Origin: Anthostomella pinea
Lineage: Eukaryota; Ascomycota; Sordariomycetes; Xylariales; Xylariaceae
DNA length: 64,000 bases
Assembly (NCBI GenBank): GCA_963556695.1
Contig: CAUWAG010000019.1
Coordinates: forward strand, 1,364,001 to 1,428,000
Direction: 5' to 3'
Made by a program: the position numbers and the translations under genes. Numbering within the stretch: the first letter of the stretch is position 1; every line of letters begins with the position of its first letter. Below, piece after piece: positions 23,744 through 34,054 of this stretch. Below the pieces are notes generated by a model. That model made no database searches, was not told where the DNA came from, and saw only the letters and a program-made list of their open reading frames with translations.

Positions 23744-25249
23744 ATGTCGCAACCCACCTACGACCCAGACTCCCTACGGGGAAACATGTCCTCGTCGCAG
23801 TCGCAGAAACCGCCCAGCAGCCAAAGCCAACCGCTCAATGATTCGAGCAATGATTCGCAGGCTACCACCGTCTCCAATGGAACCGACCGCATATTCACCC
23901 CGCCCGAGAGCGACAGCGAGGGCAGCACGCGGCTTGCCAATGGCAATGGTGACAGCTCGAGCCAGGAGTCCCAGCTCATGAAGCTTTCCCAGTTAGCTGC
24001 CACGCGGCAGAAGATGATAGGTCTCGAGGAGGGCGACGTCGGCGGCGCTCAGTCGAGGAAGAGAATGGCCGATGGGGTGGTCAAGCATTCGCGCCAGAGT
24101 TCGAGTACATCGCCGGTGCGCAAGGGACATTCGAGGAATACCAGCGCCGTTAGCATGGCCTCTACCAATGGTAGTCGCACCGGAGAGGTATGTACCGCGC
24201 TCCCGGAAGACGCGTCGTCCCCTACTGACCCCTCGCAGTGGTCGGCCGAACTCAAAGCGAAACTGTCATATGCCAATTACAAGGTGAAAAACAATTGGCA
24301 GGACCATTCCATCGACGAAGTCGAGTCGCTCGCATCCCAAGCCGGCTCTCCAGTATCGAGCACTTCGACGTTACACGGTAGACACGGCACGTCTACAAGC
24401 CCGCACGTGGCTATTATGTCGAGTACTGCTACCAGCCCTGCCATGCAGTACCCTCCTCAGGGGCGCCCCTACGAGTCCTATGCATATCTGCGAGAGAGCA
24501 GTACCACAGCCTCCAACTTGACGTCACCCGTGTCTCAAGTGCCAACTCTAGCTCCTCCAGCGCCTATCCAACCGCGACAGGCAGGGCAAAGCAATACTCG
24601 CCGCAATTCCAACGCCAGATACACCCCAGCCTATCTAGCACCCTCGCACCATGCCTCGCCGCATACCCCAGCTCAACCAAGCCCACTACAAAGCACACCG
24701 GGTCAACGGAATATGCGCACTCCCAATATAGATTTCCCACTGTTCTCGCCGCAGCAAGACGTCCGCGAACAGGAGGCGCTGGAGACGCTCATGTTCATGA
24801 GCAGCCCGGGCAACTCTGCAAACCACAAACATACCTTTCCCTCGTCGCAAACGTCGCAGCCACGCAACAACGCCAGGACAGCTCTGCCAAATTCCCGCTT
24901 AGGCCCAGGGGTTGATACCAACAGCCAGGGACGGAAGAGCCTGCCGACAGGACGGCCACAGGCAAGCCAACCCAAGCGCGTGGAATTCGAGAACGACGAG
25001 CAATATGGGTCTCCTCAAGCTCGAGGCACGCCGCGGCGAAGGGCAATCAACGGGTCAGCACCGAGACTGCCTCTCTCGATGCCAGCAGCCCTGGGCGGAC
25101 CACCCCGGACCAGGGCCCCTCTCCGGGAAGACGACATTGAACGCATGATTGATCAGGCAGTTGCAGACGACAGCTCAGATTCCGAGGGTGAGATCCCACT
25201 GCCTTCGCATGGGAGTGGGAGGAGGAATGGGGCTGGCGTTGGAGTTTGA
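23744..25249 (+). CDS. Whi5/Nrm1-like G1/S transcriptional repressor
   Basis: The key block is ELKAKLSYANYKVKNNWQDH followed by SIDEVESL, which matches the short Whi5 domain (GTB motif) that binds the SBF/MBF transcription factors in yeast. Around it the protein is disordered, Ser/Pro/Gln-rich, with many S/T-P sites expected for CDK control, and an acidic C-terminal motif (DDIERMIDQAVADDSSDSEG). A likely 51-nt intron (24188-24238: GTATGT, CTGAC branch site, CAG) sits just before the domain. Because its length is a multiple of three the frame stays open either way: 484 aa when spliced, 501 when retained. The start at 23744 (GCCATGTC context) is preferred to an in-frame ATG at 23594 because the upstream segment looks like leader. 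Expected role: nuclear repression of G1/S genes until CDK phosphorylation. Confidence 0.85.
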   Translation: MSQPTYDPDSLRGNMSSSQSQKPPSSQSQPLNDSSNDSQATTVSNGTDRIFTPPESDSEGSTRLANGNGDSSSQESQLMKLSQLAATRQKMIGLEEGDVGGAQSRKRMADGVVKHSRQSSSTSPVRKGHSRNTSAVSMASTNGSRTGEVCTALPEDASSPTDPSQWSAELKAKLSYANYKVKNNWQDHSIDEVESLASQAGSPVSSTSTLHGRHGTSTSPHVAIMSSTATSPAMQYPPQGRPYESYAYLRESSTTASNLTSPVSQVPTLAPPAPIQPRQAGQSNTRRNSNARYTPAYLAPSHHASPHTPAQPSPLQSTPGQRNMRTPNIDFPLFSPQQDVREQEALETLMFMSSPGNSANHKHTFPSSQTSQPRNNARTALPNSRLGPGVDTNSQGRKSLPTGRPQASQPKRVEFENDEQYGSPQARGTPRRRAINGSAPRLPLSMPAALGGPPRTRAPLREDDIERMIDQAVADDSSDSEGEIPLPSHGSGRRNGAGVGV

Positions 25250-26432
25250 GACCTTCATGATACACACTCAGTTGGCCATCTTTCTGGCGGACTTGTCATG
25301 CCCATTAACGTATATATGCTTCGAAGCTGCACAGGCTCGAGACAAAGTCCAGTTCGACATTCTATTCACGATTATGATGCATTAACATGAGTTTTAAGGG
25401 TCGCATCTGGAGTCTGGGGCATTTGCTTGCATTTCAATGGGACATTGATGAGCATGATGACGGATAAGGATATCTTAAGATGCATAGCCAATCCAAGACA
25501 CGAATTAACAAACGATGGCCACATGCGCCCGAGCCAGCTATGGATTGACGGGGCGTCTTCGATCAGGGTATGCTGACTTGATCTTGTTCTGTTGCTATAC
25601 GTGAACCTACCTCCTACCTTCATGTTCTATGCCGTTACAGCGCGACGTTCCGATATAGCCGCTTTTATTATTCAGCACAGAACGCTTCTGTAGGGACCGC
25701 GAGCTGGGATGATGCCTGTCATCGACCGCTGGGCTGTGACGGCGTCATACATAGCGGTATTCGCCAATAACAAGATGGTTTTCCCCACTGGTTCGTGGTC
25801 GCCACAGCTGAGAAGGCTCGCGTTATATGCAATCAACCTCGCGAATGCCCTGTGACCTGCAGCAAACTCGGCAACATCATCCGGCGAGGTCGCCAGGGCA
25901 CGGCGTCCTTTGGCCTGGTTCCTGTTCGCTCCGCCGCTAGCCTGTCCTCGAATCCATCCGCGATCCGGCATCTCGGCGTAATGTAATCCAACCATCATCT
26001 GCTGATGCCGAGGGCAGAATGACTGCGCCTCCGCACACCATCTCGCCTCTGCGCCAGGCCATGTGTAAGCGCAGGAGGCTGTTCTACTGGAGTTGATGAT
26101 TGGCGCTTATGCTGTCATGGCCTCGTCAGGCTGGAGGCCGGTAGGATTCGTACTTAAACGGTTGGTATGTCTCGTTTTTGCTCTCGACAGATCTGTTCCT
26201 GTGATCTTTCTTCCCCTCTCGCTACCCGTCAGACAACCTGATCTGGTCATCTCGCCCACCACCAACCAACCAACTGACCAACCAACCAACCAACCAACGC
26301 CTTTGTCGAGAAAATAATCGACCATATTGGGCTACTATATCAAGCAGCGATTACTTTTGCGCTCAAAAATAACCTGTGTGGTCCTACACTTCGATCTCTA
26401 GTGTCTATCGTCGTCAGAAATCCAGAAGCGCC
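25250..26432. other. Intergenic, contains a CCAA repeat
   Basis: No gene supported. A tetranucleotide CCAA tract, once interrupted by CTGA, lies at about 26261-26297 in the leader or promoter of the downstream gene. Confidence 0.5.
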
Positions 26433-27275
26433 ATGTCCGCCGCAGAATACTACGGCAACAGCCAAGGGGGAGGAGGAGGAGGAGGCTATCCACCACAGAA
26501 CCAGTCACCATACCCTCCACAGCCTCAATACGCGGCTTCACAATCACACTCGCCATATCCGCCACAGCAGACCTACGGTGCTCCGTCACCGTCGCCGTAC
26601 CCCGCGCAGCCGTCCTACGCCCAGTCGCCAGCACCGGCGTACTCGCAAAACCACCTCGCGCCATACCCGCAACAACCGCAATACGCGCGCCCGGGCTCCG
26701 CCCACTCAGACGCCGGCTACCCCGCGCCTCCCTACCCGGACGACCGTCCCGGCTCCTCTACAAGCAGCCACCACTACCCGCGCCCGCACTCGGCGGACCC
26801 CAGCCGCGATCCGAATTACAGATCGCAGCACGGCGAGGAGGACGGCGAGCGCGGACTGGGCGCCTCGCTGATGGGAGGGGGAGCTGGGGGTCTCCTGGGC
26901 CACAAGCTGGGGAAGGGCAAGTTGGGCACGTTCCTTGGCGGTGCGGTGGGTGCTGTGGCGGCGAATGTGATTGAGCATAAGATCGAGGGCCGGCATGGAA
27001 AGCAGCATGGCGGCGGTAGTGGGCATCATAGTCGTCACGGGAGTGGTTACGGAAGTAGTGGGGGCAGTAGTCATCATGGCTCTTCGCACCATGGAAGTTC
27101 TTATGAAGGGCATGGCGGGCATCATGGTGGGAATCATGGTCATCATGACAGTCATCATGACAGTCATCATGGAGGGCATGGAAGCCATCACGGAGACCAT
27201 CACGGCCACCACGGTCACCACGGGCATCATGGACATCATGGTCATCATAGCGACCATGGCGGTGGCGGGTGGTAG
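26433..27275 (+). CDS. Glycine-zipper protein with Tyr/Pro-rich N- and His-rich C-terminus
   Basis: 280 aa from ATG 26433 (GCGCCATGTCC context; an upstream in-frame ATG at 26376 lies in leader-like sequence). There are three regions. Residues ~12-130 are Gly/Pro/Tyr/Gln-rich with PYPPQ-type repeats. Residues ~140-185 form a glycine-zipper block (LGASLMGGGAGGLLGHKLGK then LGTFLGGAVGAVAANVIEHK) of the kind found in membrane-inserting or self-associating proteins. The rest is almost entirely His, Gly and Ser, with HHG and HHD repeats. The His-rich tail suggests metal binding (inference). Similar architectures are common in filamentous fungi but have no defined function. Confidence 0.8.
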   Translation: MSAAEYYGNSQGGGGGGGYPPQNQSPYPPQPQYAASQSHSPYPPQQTYGAPSPSPYPAQPSYAQSPAPAYSQNHLAPYPQQPQYARPGSAHSDAGYPAPPYPDDRPGSSTSSHHYPRPHSADPSRDPNYRSQHGEEDGERGLGASLMGGGAGGLLGHKLGKGKLGTFLGGAVGAVAANVIEHKIEGRHGKQHGGGSGHHSRHGSGYGSSGGSSHHGSSHHGSSYEGHGGHHGGNHGHHDSHHDSHHGGHGSHHGDHHGHHGHHGHHGHHGHHSDHGGGGW

Positions 27276-27604
27276 ATGGAGAGAGTCTGGTGGGGAGAGT
27301 TTGATGGGAGTAATGATCTAGACGGCATGGTTATCCAGTACGGACGGTCTCGGGATCTAGGACCTGGTTGATTAGGATATGTGCTCATATATCCCCTGAG
27401 GGCTTAATCAGGATCTGCTCTTTTGTCCACGTGTTTTTGATTTTCTCAGAAGGTTTGCTCGTCCAACGCCACCATACGCCCAGTGAAGTTTGACCGCTTT
27501 CGTCCAGTGTGCTCTTATCTTATATTCTGATCATTTTTTTCCGGACATATTCCTCTTCTCTTCAGCGCCTTGGACATTACAAGTCCATAGCAATCGTCGC
27601 AGCT
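27276..27604. other. Intergenic
   Basis: 3' flank of the glycine-zipper gene and promoter of the F-box gene. Nothing else seen. Confidence 0.4.
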
Positions 27605-28740
27605 ATGTACGCCCTCGAAGCAGTTAACCGCGTCGCCGCCGCCAGCAGAGCCAGATGGCTGCGGCTCCTGAAAAAGCAGCCTTCGGATTGCTCCATCCTC
27701 CAACTATCGCCGGACCTAATCCTATACATATTGGATGAGCTCGATCCATCCAGCCGCGCCCTCCTCTCCCATGCGTGCCGGTCACTGCACGCCATCAACG
27801 CTCACGGCAAAAGGCCTCATTAGGGGCCGCGCAAATGTCTCGCGATGATCATTTCGAGTACCTCGCCGGCCTCGCCCGTGATCTGCCCGAGCACTGGGTG
27901 TGCGAGGTGTGCGTGAAGCTCCACCCAGTCGCTAAGTCCGATGTGTTCAAGACCAGTTGTCAACTCCAATCCTGTCCCCGGTCGAGCACTTGGGACGAAG
28001 AGGCATATACGAACCTTCCACGTCACGTCCGCGTGGATCATCGTCATATACGTCTCGACCACCGCCATGTCGCCCTTGCGCTGAAGTACACACGCCTGCA
28101 GCGCCGCAAATATCAAAACTACCTGCGAATACTCATGACACCCTATCACAACCCACGATATATTACCCATATGGGAAGCAGAGCAAGTGAGAGACCAGCG
28201 ATAGATGCCCACTACTCGACCCACCCCAAAGTCGTTCTGGGCATCGACGGCAACCTCATGTTCCTGCTCCTGTCGATCTGGCGCTACACCAGTGCCCTTG
28301 AGCCCGTCTCGCCCCAGGCTATCGGGTGCCTGCTTATACGCCCACATCTCGTGTCAGATATACAGCCTATTAGCAGCAATGCCGCCAATCCATATGCCCG
28401 GCTGGGAGCTGTTCAACATCTCGGTTTCCCTCTCCCTCGCCACACACGTCCGACCCTAGAGGACTTGAACGGCTTGCACAATGCCATCAAGAAGGCCTTC
28501 TACACCCGGCACGCGGTGACTTTTCGGTACGTGCATCTGCCGGAAGCGCCGAGGTGCGCGTCTGGCAGGACATGGGGCACGAAGGTTCTCCCATGGATCC
28601 ACGTCGCGGAAAGGACAGACGATCCTACGGAGCGGATGTTGGCCCGCAACTACTTCGAATTTGGCCCAACTGTCCGTCATGACCCTGGCACGGTTCGGAG
28701 AATCAGTATGATACACAGCCATATGAAGCCGGCCGGCTAA
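27605..28740 (+). CDS. F-box protein, frame break after the F-box
   Basis: From ATG 27605 the frame reads MYALEAVNRVAAASRARWL... and an F-box (ILQLSPDLILYILDELDPSS...LLSHACRSLHAIN) before a stop at 27821-27823. A second frame takes over near 27820-27840 with SRDDHFEYLAGLARDLPEHW, VCEVCVKLHPV, DHRHVALALKYTRLQ and SIWRYTSALEPVSPQAIGCL and runs to 28740. In fungal proteins of this type the F-box is followed directly by such an LARDLP-x-HWVCE block with cysteine pairs, so both halves belong to one gene. A 43-nt GTCACT...TTAG intron (27781-27823) is conceivable but would delete conserved residues of the F-box. A one-base indel is more likely. Role: substrate adaptor of an SCF ubiquitin ligase, if expressed. 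Confidence 0.7.
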
Positions 28741-29872
28741 TTTCGCCTGATTGGAGCCGAGTGAGGGCCACCGCTGGGTCAAAGAGGATCATGGAATGGG
28801 GTCCGCTTCTCGCAGTCCTTTGCCATTGGGTCATTGTTGTGTATACGGCCGCTGTTTCGGTTCCGAACTATTGCTAGGAGAATGCAGTGTGTTTTCAGGC
28901 AACTTGCTCTTGGCACTCGGCGCCACACGTTGTGGGATAGAGGGCATGTTGGGCTGTCATCTTGTTAGTCACGCCCGACCTCGGAATCATTCTTTCAGAT
29001 GTAGACTCAGCCCCGAAATATATCGTTGAGATAATGAGATTATTGTGTCATGGGAGTCGTGTTCAACAACATAAATCATGCTCCACATCGGTGTCAGTAT
29101 TGCGACAGGGTTACCAGAGGATCAACTGGTAGTTAATCTTTATCCATCCATAAGGGGAAGAGGTGAGGGGAAGAGGTGTAAGGAAAAGAGGTGTGAGGGA
29201 AGAGGTAAGGGGAAGCGTTCCAATGCTACATTAGGAATTGACATTGGCTAATCCGGATTGGTCAACTCCTTGTCTGTCACGAGGTTTGATTAGAGTCGTC
29301 CGTGGTCATGTGTCAAGTGCCATGTGCCGGTGTGGTAGGTGAGGTTGTAAAACATCATCCCAAGGTTATGCGGCGGGTTTGTTCCCATTCCTTATTCACC
29401 ACAATAGCGATCTGGACTGACGGCCCACGGACTTCTATTAATTTACAAACCATGAACAAACATTACCAATCGATGATTGTCCCGTCGGGGCCAACCGCCA
29501 CTAACAATTGACTTCCCAAGCAAAAGCCGGTATCAGCGCCAACAGGTGCCGGCGTGGGGCAGATGGTTGATAGGGCTCGATAGGTGCTTGCCGGTGTGCG
29601 GCCTGTCAGCCTGCATTCACCTCCTGCATTCACCTCCTGCATTCACGTGGACCTCAGGCACACCAGGCACATTCACTGTACCGTCTAGTTTGCTCTCGGA
29701 GATGAACAACGCACCCCACCTTCGCCGCACTCGACAGTCGGGTCCCTGCAGGAACATATAAGGTTGAGATCAGGTGCCTCGAGTGGTCATTGGTGTTCCC
29801 CAGAAGTCATTCTTTTGCCTAGTTCATCTTGAGCATCTTTGTATTCCCCCCTTTCTGCTCGCCAGCGCCACC
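28741..29872. other. Intergenic with minor repeats, no gene seen
   Basis: Contains a purine-rich degenerate repeat (units like GGGAAGAGGTG, ~29150-29215) and three near-perfect copies of CTCCTGCATTCAC at ~29608-29646. The 3' part is promoter of the secreted hydrolase gene. Confidence 0.5.
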
Positions 29873-31235
29873 ATGAGATACACGGGTCTCTGTCTACTGG
29901 CTTCAGCGTTGAACACCGCCGTCGCCTACGCATCGACAGACGACAGCAACACCTCGGTGAACTCCGGCGGACAGAAGGTCATCATCGAGAATGATTGGAA
30001 CTCGGGCTCGGCGGGCCAGTTCCTCATGGCTCTCGACTATGGGTGGCATGTGCTTGGGCTGGTGGGCGACACTTCCGACTCGTGGGCCATGCACTGCAGT
30101 TACATGGCACTGGCTCTCCTCGAGATCGGCAACCTTTCCTGCATCCCTGTGCACAAGGGCTCCGACTACCCTCTCCTGATGACGCCCAAGCTCATGCAGA
30201 CTTACCAGACCCTTCAGGGACAGCTGCCATGGGTAAGTGTTGACGTTCCAAGAAGACCACAGACACCCGGACGCTAACAAGATGCAGCGAGGTGTCTTCA
30301 AGCCGTATAACGAGACGGCTGAGAAGCTCGGTGCCGACCCAACTGACGGAGATCCAAGCCGCGTCAACCGAGCTGCTTTTGTCCAAGGATATCCTAACAA
30401 GACGTTGGCTGGTGTGAATGCAGCAGCCTGGATGGTCGAGCAGGTCCACAAGTACCCAGGCGAGGTCAGCATCTACAGTGGTGGCGCATTGACCAATATC
30501 GCCATGGCTGTCAGGATGGACTCTGAATTCGCCTCGCTGACGAAGGGGTTGTACATCATGGGTGGCTTTATTGACACAAACCTCCTCATGACCAGTGGGA
30601 ACTCGAACCAGGCCGACATCAACACAGACGTAAGCTATTCAAATGACGAATGGGGAGGGAATGTTGAGAACTGACCAGATGTCGAACGCAGTTCAACTTC
30701 AAGGCAGACCCTGAAGCTGCCAAGATAGCCTTGACGGCAGACTTCCCCAACATAAGTTCGTTTACCGGGAATTACTACCCGTGGATCAGTGGATGCTGAC
30801 TGCACACAGCCCTTGTCTCGGCCGCATCAAACGCGATATTCCCAGATGATGCATACCTGGATGACGTAGACAAAGTGGACAATGTGTACACGAATCTGGC
30901 CCGTGAGGTGACGCAAACCTATCTACCGTTCTGGGATGAAGGGACCATGATGGTGATGCTCGACCCCAGCACAGTCCTGAACCAGACATCCTGTAAGTCC
31001 TGACCCGGTCGTCCTGAGGTGTTTTGGCAAGAGGCTGACCAATGTGAATGCAGTCTACGTGAATGTCGATACCTCGTACTACAGCCCAACCTACGGTAAC
31101 ATCTGGGGCCACCAGAAGGAATTTGTGCCTGCGATGCAAGACCTGAGGGAGGTCAACTACGTGTATGCGATTAACGCAACAGCCATGCGAACGGCTCTGA
31201 AACGCGCCCTGCAGAATCCAAAGACCTGTCCTTGA
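29873..31235 (+). CDS. Secreted inosine-uridine-type nucleoside hydrolase
   Basis: Five exons: 29873-30232, 30288-30629, 30692-30755, 30810-30992, 31054-31235 (376 aa). All introns are 54-62 nt with GT...AG ends and keep the frame. The signal peptide is MRYTGLCLLASALNTAVAYA. The nucleoside hydrolase fold is recognised from KVIIENDWNSGSAGQFLMAL, LSCIPVHKGSDYPLL, EVSIYSGGALTNIAMAVRMD and GLYIMGGFIDTNLL. The family's N-terminal DxDxxxDD metal-binding motif is degenerate here (E-N-D-W-N-S-G-S-A). NxS/T sites and secretion fit an extracellular protein that splits nucleosides for purine/pyrimidine salvage. Activity is uncertain because of the motif change. Confidence 0.9.
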
Positions 31236-31920
31236 TCGCGCTTCCTGGCAGCATGGAGTATGGTGTAAAGGAGCTAGACGATGTATATCCAGTACTTCCC
31301 TATGGGACGATGCAGTTGTCAAATTTTGGTGTATAGACAAAAAGACAGTGACCATGTACAAAGACCTTGAACGTGTGGAGATATTACCGTGACCGTGATA
31401 TCTGGAGCAGACCTGCCGTGACTAGCATCGTGACCAGACTCAACTGATATGCCATCAAAGAGCCATGTCACCCTTTAGGGGAACATCACGCAGGGCGTGC
31501 ACCACATTAGGTACACGATATTCCACATGATAAGGGCTTTGTTCGCGATCAGGTCCCTGAGGAGGTAGGTAGCCCCCTACGTGCCTGCAAGCTTGAGCTG
31601 CCGGGCAACCACGCCAGTTTGCATCTTCCATTGTGTTCATTTGGCAAGCAACTTCCTCAGGCAACTCCATCTCCATGGCGCTTTGACAATATCGATAACT
31701 GGTCCACACGTTTTCACTCACTCGCATGTCACCTCCAAGGAGCTGCGAGAATCTTCAACGCCGGCCACCATCTGCAAACACACACGGCGACATAATCACC
31801 AAACTGGGTGATTGTCCCAAGCCTCAGAATTGCGTTGTGATTTCCTTCTAGAATGTCGCCGATCATCACCAGCCTCCGTCCGCATCTACACTCGATCTAG
31901 CGTCTTGCCTGAACCTATTG
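31236..31920. other. Intergenic, no gene seen
   Basis: 3' flank of the hydrolase gene and leader of the next gene. No motif recognised. Confidence 0.4.
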
Positions 31921-32008
31921 ATGAACATGGCACCAGTCAAGAAGCAGCAGCCCAATGCAAACAAGCGCAAGGGCCAAAAGCGCAAGGGCGACCGCGAATA
32001 CCGCGACC

Positions 32009-32065
<57 letters not shown>

Positions 32066-33198
32066 TCCACGTCCACGACCACGACCGCGACTGCGACCAC
32101 AACCACAACCACGACCCCAACCCAAAGAACCCTCGCCGATCCAAACGACAACGCAAGGTCCTCAAGGAACTCCGCGAGGATGCACCACCCCTGGAAGAAG
32201 GACAGCGTCAGAGCATGAGCGGCGAACTAGGCGAAGGCGAAGGCATATACGACAGTAGCTACTACCCTCGCGACGCACCTCCGAATTTCTGGCCTCCCCG
32301 ACAACCTCGCAGCCAACGTCAACGGGAAGCCAAGGAGGCCCAGGCGCCTCGGGCTGGCCAGTTCGCGTCTCAGCCGGTCGAGCTGAGCCCCGGTGTCGTC
32401 CTCCGAATCGAGACGCCCAGCCCCCTGATCAAGATCGAGACTCCGGCCTGGCAGCCCGGCAGCATGCAGATCGAGCCGCCCCTGGGTTTCTTCCGCAGAC
32501 AAGCTTTCGACAGCCCCATGGTCCTGCGGGCGAGTGCGGCGAACCCGAGAGATCACCGGGCCACTGCTGAGAATTCGCCCCTACGATTCGAGGTGATACA
32601 GGAGGAGCACACCCGCGGTGTGTTTGAGGTCCACGAGCAGTCACCTCAGAGCCAACGCCTGCTTCTGGAGGGAAATGCCTCGCAGAAGGACGTGCAAGAC
32701 GGTCCTTTGTTGAGAAGCGTGGAGAATGAAGAGAATGAAAAGCCTGCGCAACTGACTGTGAATCGAGTCAATCAAGTCAATCGAGTCAACCTCGTCGAGC
32801 CTGTCGGCCCCCTACGACTCGTCTACCCCGCGGGGCTCGTACGCTACATCCTCGACAACACATTCAAGTTCATCGACGAGCATCCTGCCGCGCGCGATGC
32901 GTATCAGGTCACCGCATACATCGACATAGAGGGCAGCCCGTCCGCCGAGATGTACTGCGGCACCTTCTCTCACCTTAAGCTGGCGAACGAGAAGGTGATG
33001 CAGGTATTCGGGCGCGACCAATACCAGCTGATGGGTGCCAGATATGGAAACATGCGCTTTCGCGAGGCCGGAGAGCCGGCTGACGGGGAGGAGGAAGTCT
33101 GGACGGCCTTTGGCTTTGACCGTGTGTGTCCGACTTTGAGATTCTGGGCTCGGGAGGGAGACCGCTGGGGCTTCAGGGTTGAGGCTGTTCAGGTCTGA
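31921..33198 (+). CDS. Hypothetical protein with Asp-His repeat
   Basis: 425 aa from ATG 31921 (a second ATG at 31927 is equally possible). The N-terminus is Lys/Arg-rich and nuclear-signal-like (KKQQPNANKRKGQKRKGDR). It leads into a DH dipeptide repeat of about 15 units and another basic stretch (RRSKRQRKVLKELRED). The middle is disordered. The last ~130 residues look folded (VRYILDNTFKFIDEHPAARD, AYQVTAYIDIEGSPSAEMYC, then LKLANEKVMQVFGRDQYQL). The C-terminal segment is reminiscent of small fungal-specific domains of unknown function. It may be distantly related to the gene 2 kb downstream, which has the same plan (basic low-complexity N-terminus, folded C-terminus). No function assigned. 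Confidence 0.65.
32005..32100. repeat. Hexanucleotide repeat GACCAC
   Basis: About 16 units of GACCAC with a few GTCCAC and GACCGC variants, coding Asp-His on the plus strand. All six frames stay open through it, so the other frames seen here are artefacts. Confidence 0.95.
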
Positions 33199-33647
33199 GT
33201 TCGGGACCCTCGAGGATCCATCACTTTCAGCTCGGAATGCGATGTAGGGGTGGATGGGCGGTTATCCTGAGTATGGCCATTGGCATGAATGCTGATGCGA
33301 ACATCATTGCCTGAAGGGTGCGGTAGCTTTCATAGGGAGTCGTCTCGGTTTGATTACCTACTCCTACTGCACTGAATTCATCAGCCATGCAACCTACTAA
33401 AACCGTGTCTCCCAATGTTTCGTGATTTGCACCTTTGCGCAGCAGTCGCGGACTGCCCATGCTCTCTGCAATGCCCTTGATGTATGAGTCTTGTCTAGCA
33501 TCGTGAATATGTCATACCAGGTTGGGCGAGCAGCATCCCAGGACTGAGGAATTTAGACGAGTGTGGAGACAGCCGACCAACCCTAGCGAGGCGAACTCAG
33601 TGCTCCACGAATAGATACTCTCATAACAGGGTGAATCATCATCCAAT
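33199..33647. other. Intergenic, no gene seen
   Basis: Between the Asp-His gene and tRNA-Asn. Nothing recognised. Confidence 0.4.
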
Positions 33648-33749
33648 GGTCCCATAGCTCAGTTGGCTAGAGCGTCTGACTGTTAATTTCAACAATAAAT
33701 TGACCCAACGTTAATCAGGAGGTCGGAAGTTCGAGCCTTCCTGGGACCG
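33648..33749 (+). tRNA. tRNA-Asn (GTT), intron-containing
   Basis: The acceptor stem GGTCCCA pairs with TGGGACC. The A box is TAGCTCAGTTGGCTAGAGC and the B box AGTTCGAGCCT. The anticodon arm is CTGA-CTGTTAA-TCAG with anticodon GTT. An intron of about 28 nt interrupts the loop one base 3' of the anticodon, at the canonical position. Mature length is about 74 nt. The discriminator base is G. Confidence 0.95.
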
Positions 33750-33751
33750 TC

Positions 33752-33756
33752 TTTTT
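33752..33756 (+). terminator. RNA polymerase III terminator of tRNA-Asn
   Basis: TTTTT starting three bases after the tRNA 3' end, with a second T run shortly downstream. Confidence 0.8.
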
Positions 33757-33954
33757 ACATTTTTGTCATTTTGTCTAGTCAATTATTTGGCAGTCTTCCG
33801 ACCGGTCATGTTGGCACGGTTTTTTGGTCGGCACGCGCACGGGCGGAAGCTTAAAAAAGTTGAACCATCAACCCCACTTTCGTAGGGCAGAGCCAGAAGA
33901 GACTGTTTGCACAACTTGAACACAATCAAAAAGACAGCCAGCCAGCCATCAAGG

Positions 33955-33961
33955 AAAAAAA
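33955..33961 (-). terminator. RNA polymerase III terminator of tRNA-Glu
   Basis: Seven A on the plus strand, read as T7 on the minus strand five bases after the tRNA end. Confidence 0.8.
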
Positions 33962-33966
33962 GGTGA

Positions 33967-34054
33967 CTCCGAATCGGGGAATCGAACCCCGGGCTCCACG
34001 GGACACTTAAGCTGAGTTGAGAGCGTGAAATGTTAACCCCTACACCAATTCGGA
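33967..34054 (-). tRNA. tRNA-Glu (CTC), intron-containing
   Basis: On the minus strand TCCGAAT pairs with ATTCGGA. The A box region is TGGTGTAGGGGTTAACA and the B box GGGTTCGATTCC. The anticodon stem TCACG/CGTGG encloses a CTCTCAC loop with anticodon CTC, once a 16-nt intron at the canonical position is removed. Mature length is about 72 nt. Confidence 0.93.

Noticed and set aside
31866..32165. Trp/Ser-, Val- and Arg/Gly-repeat frames
   Set aside because: Shadows of the GACCAC hexanucleotide repeat.
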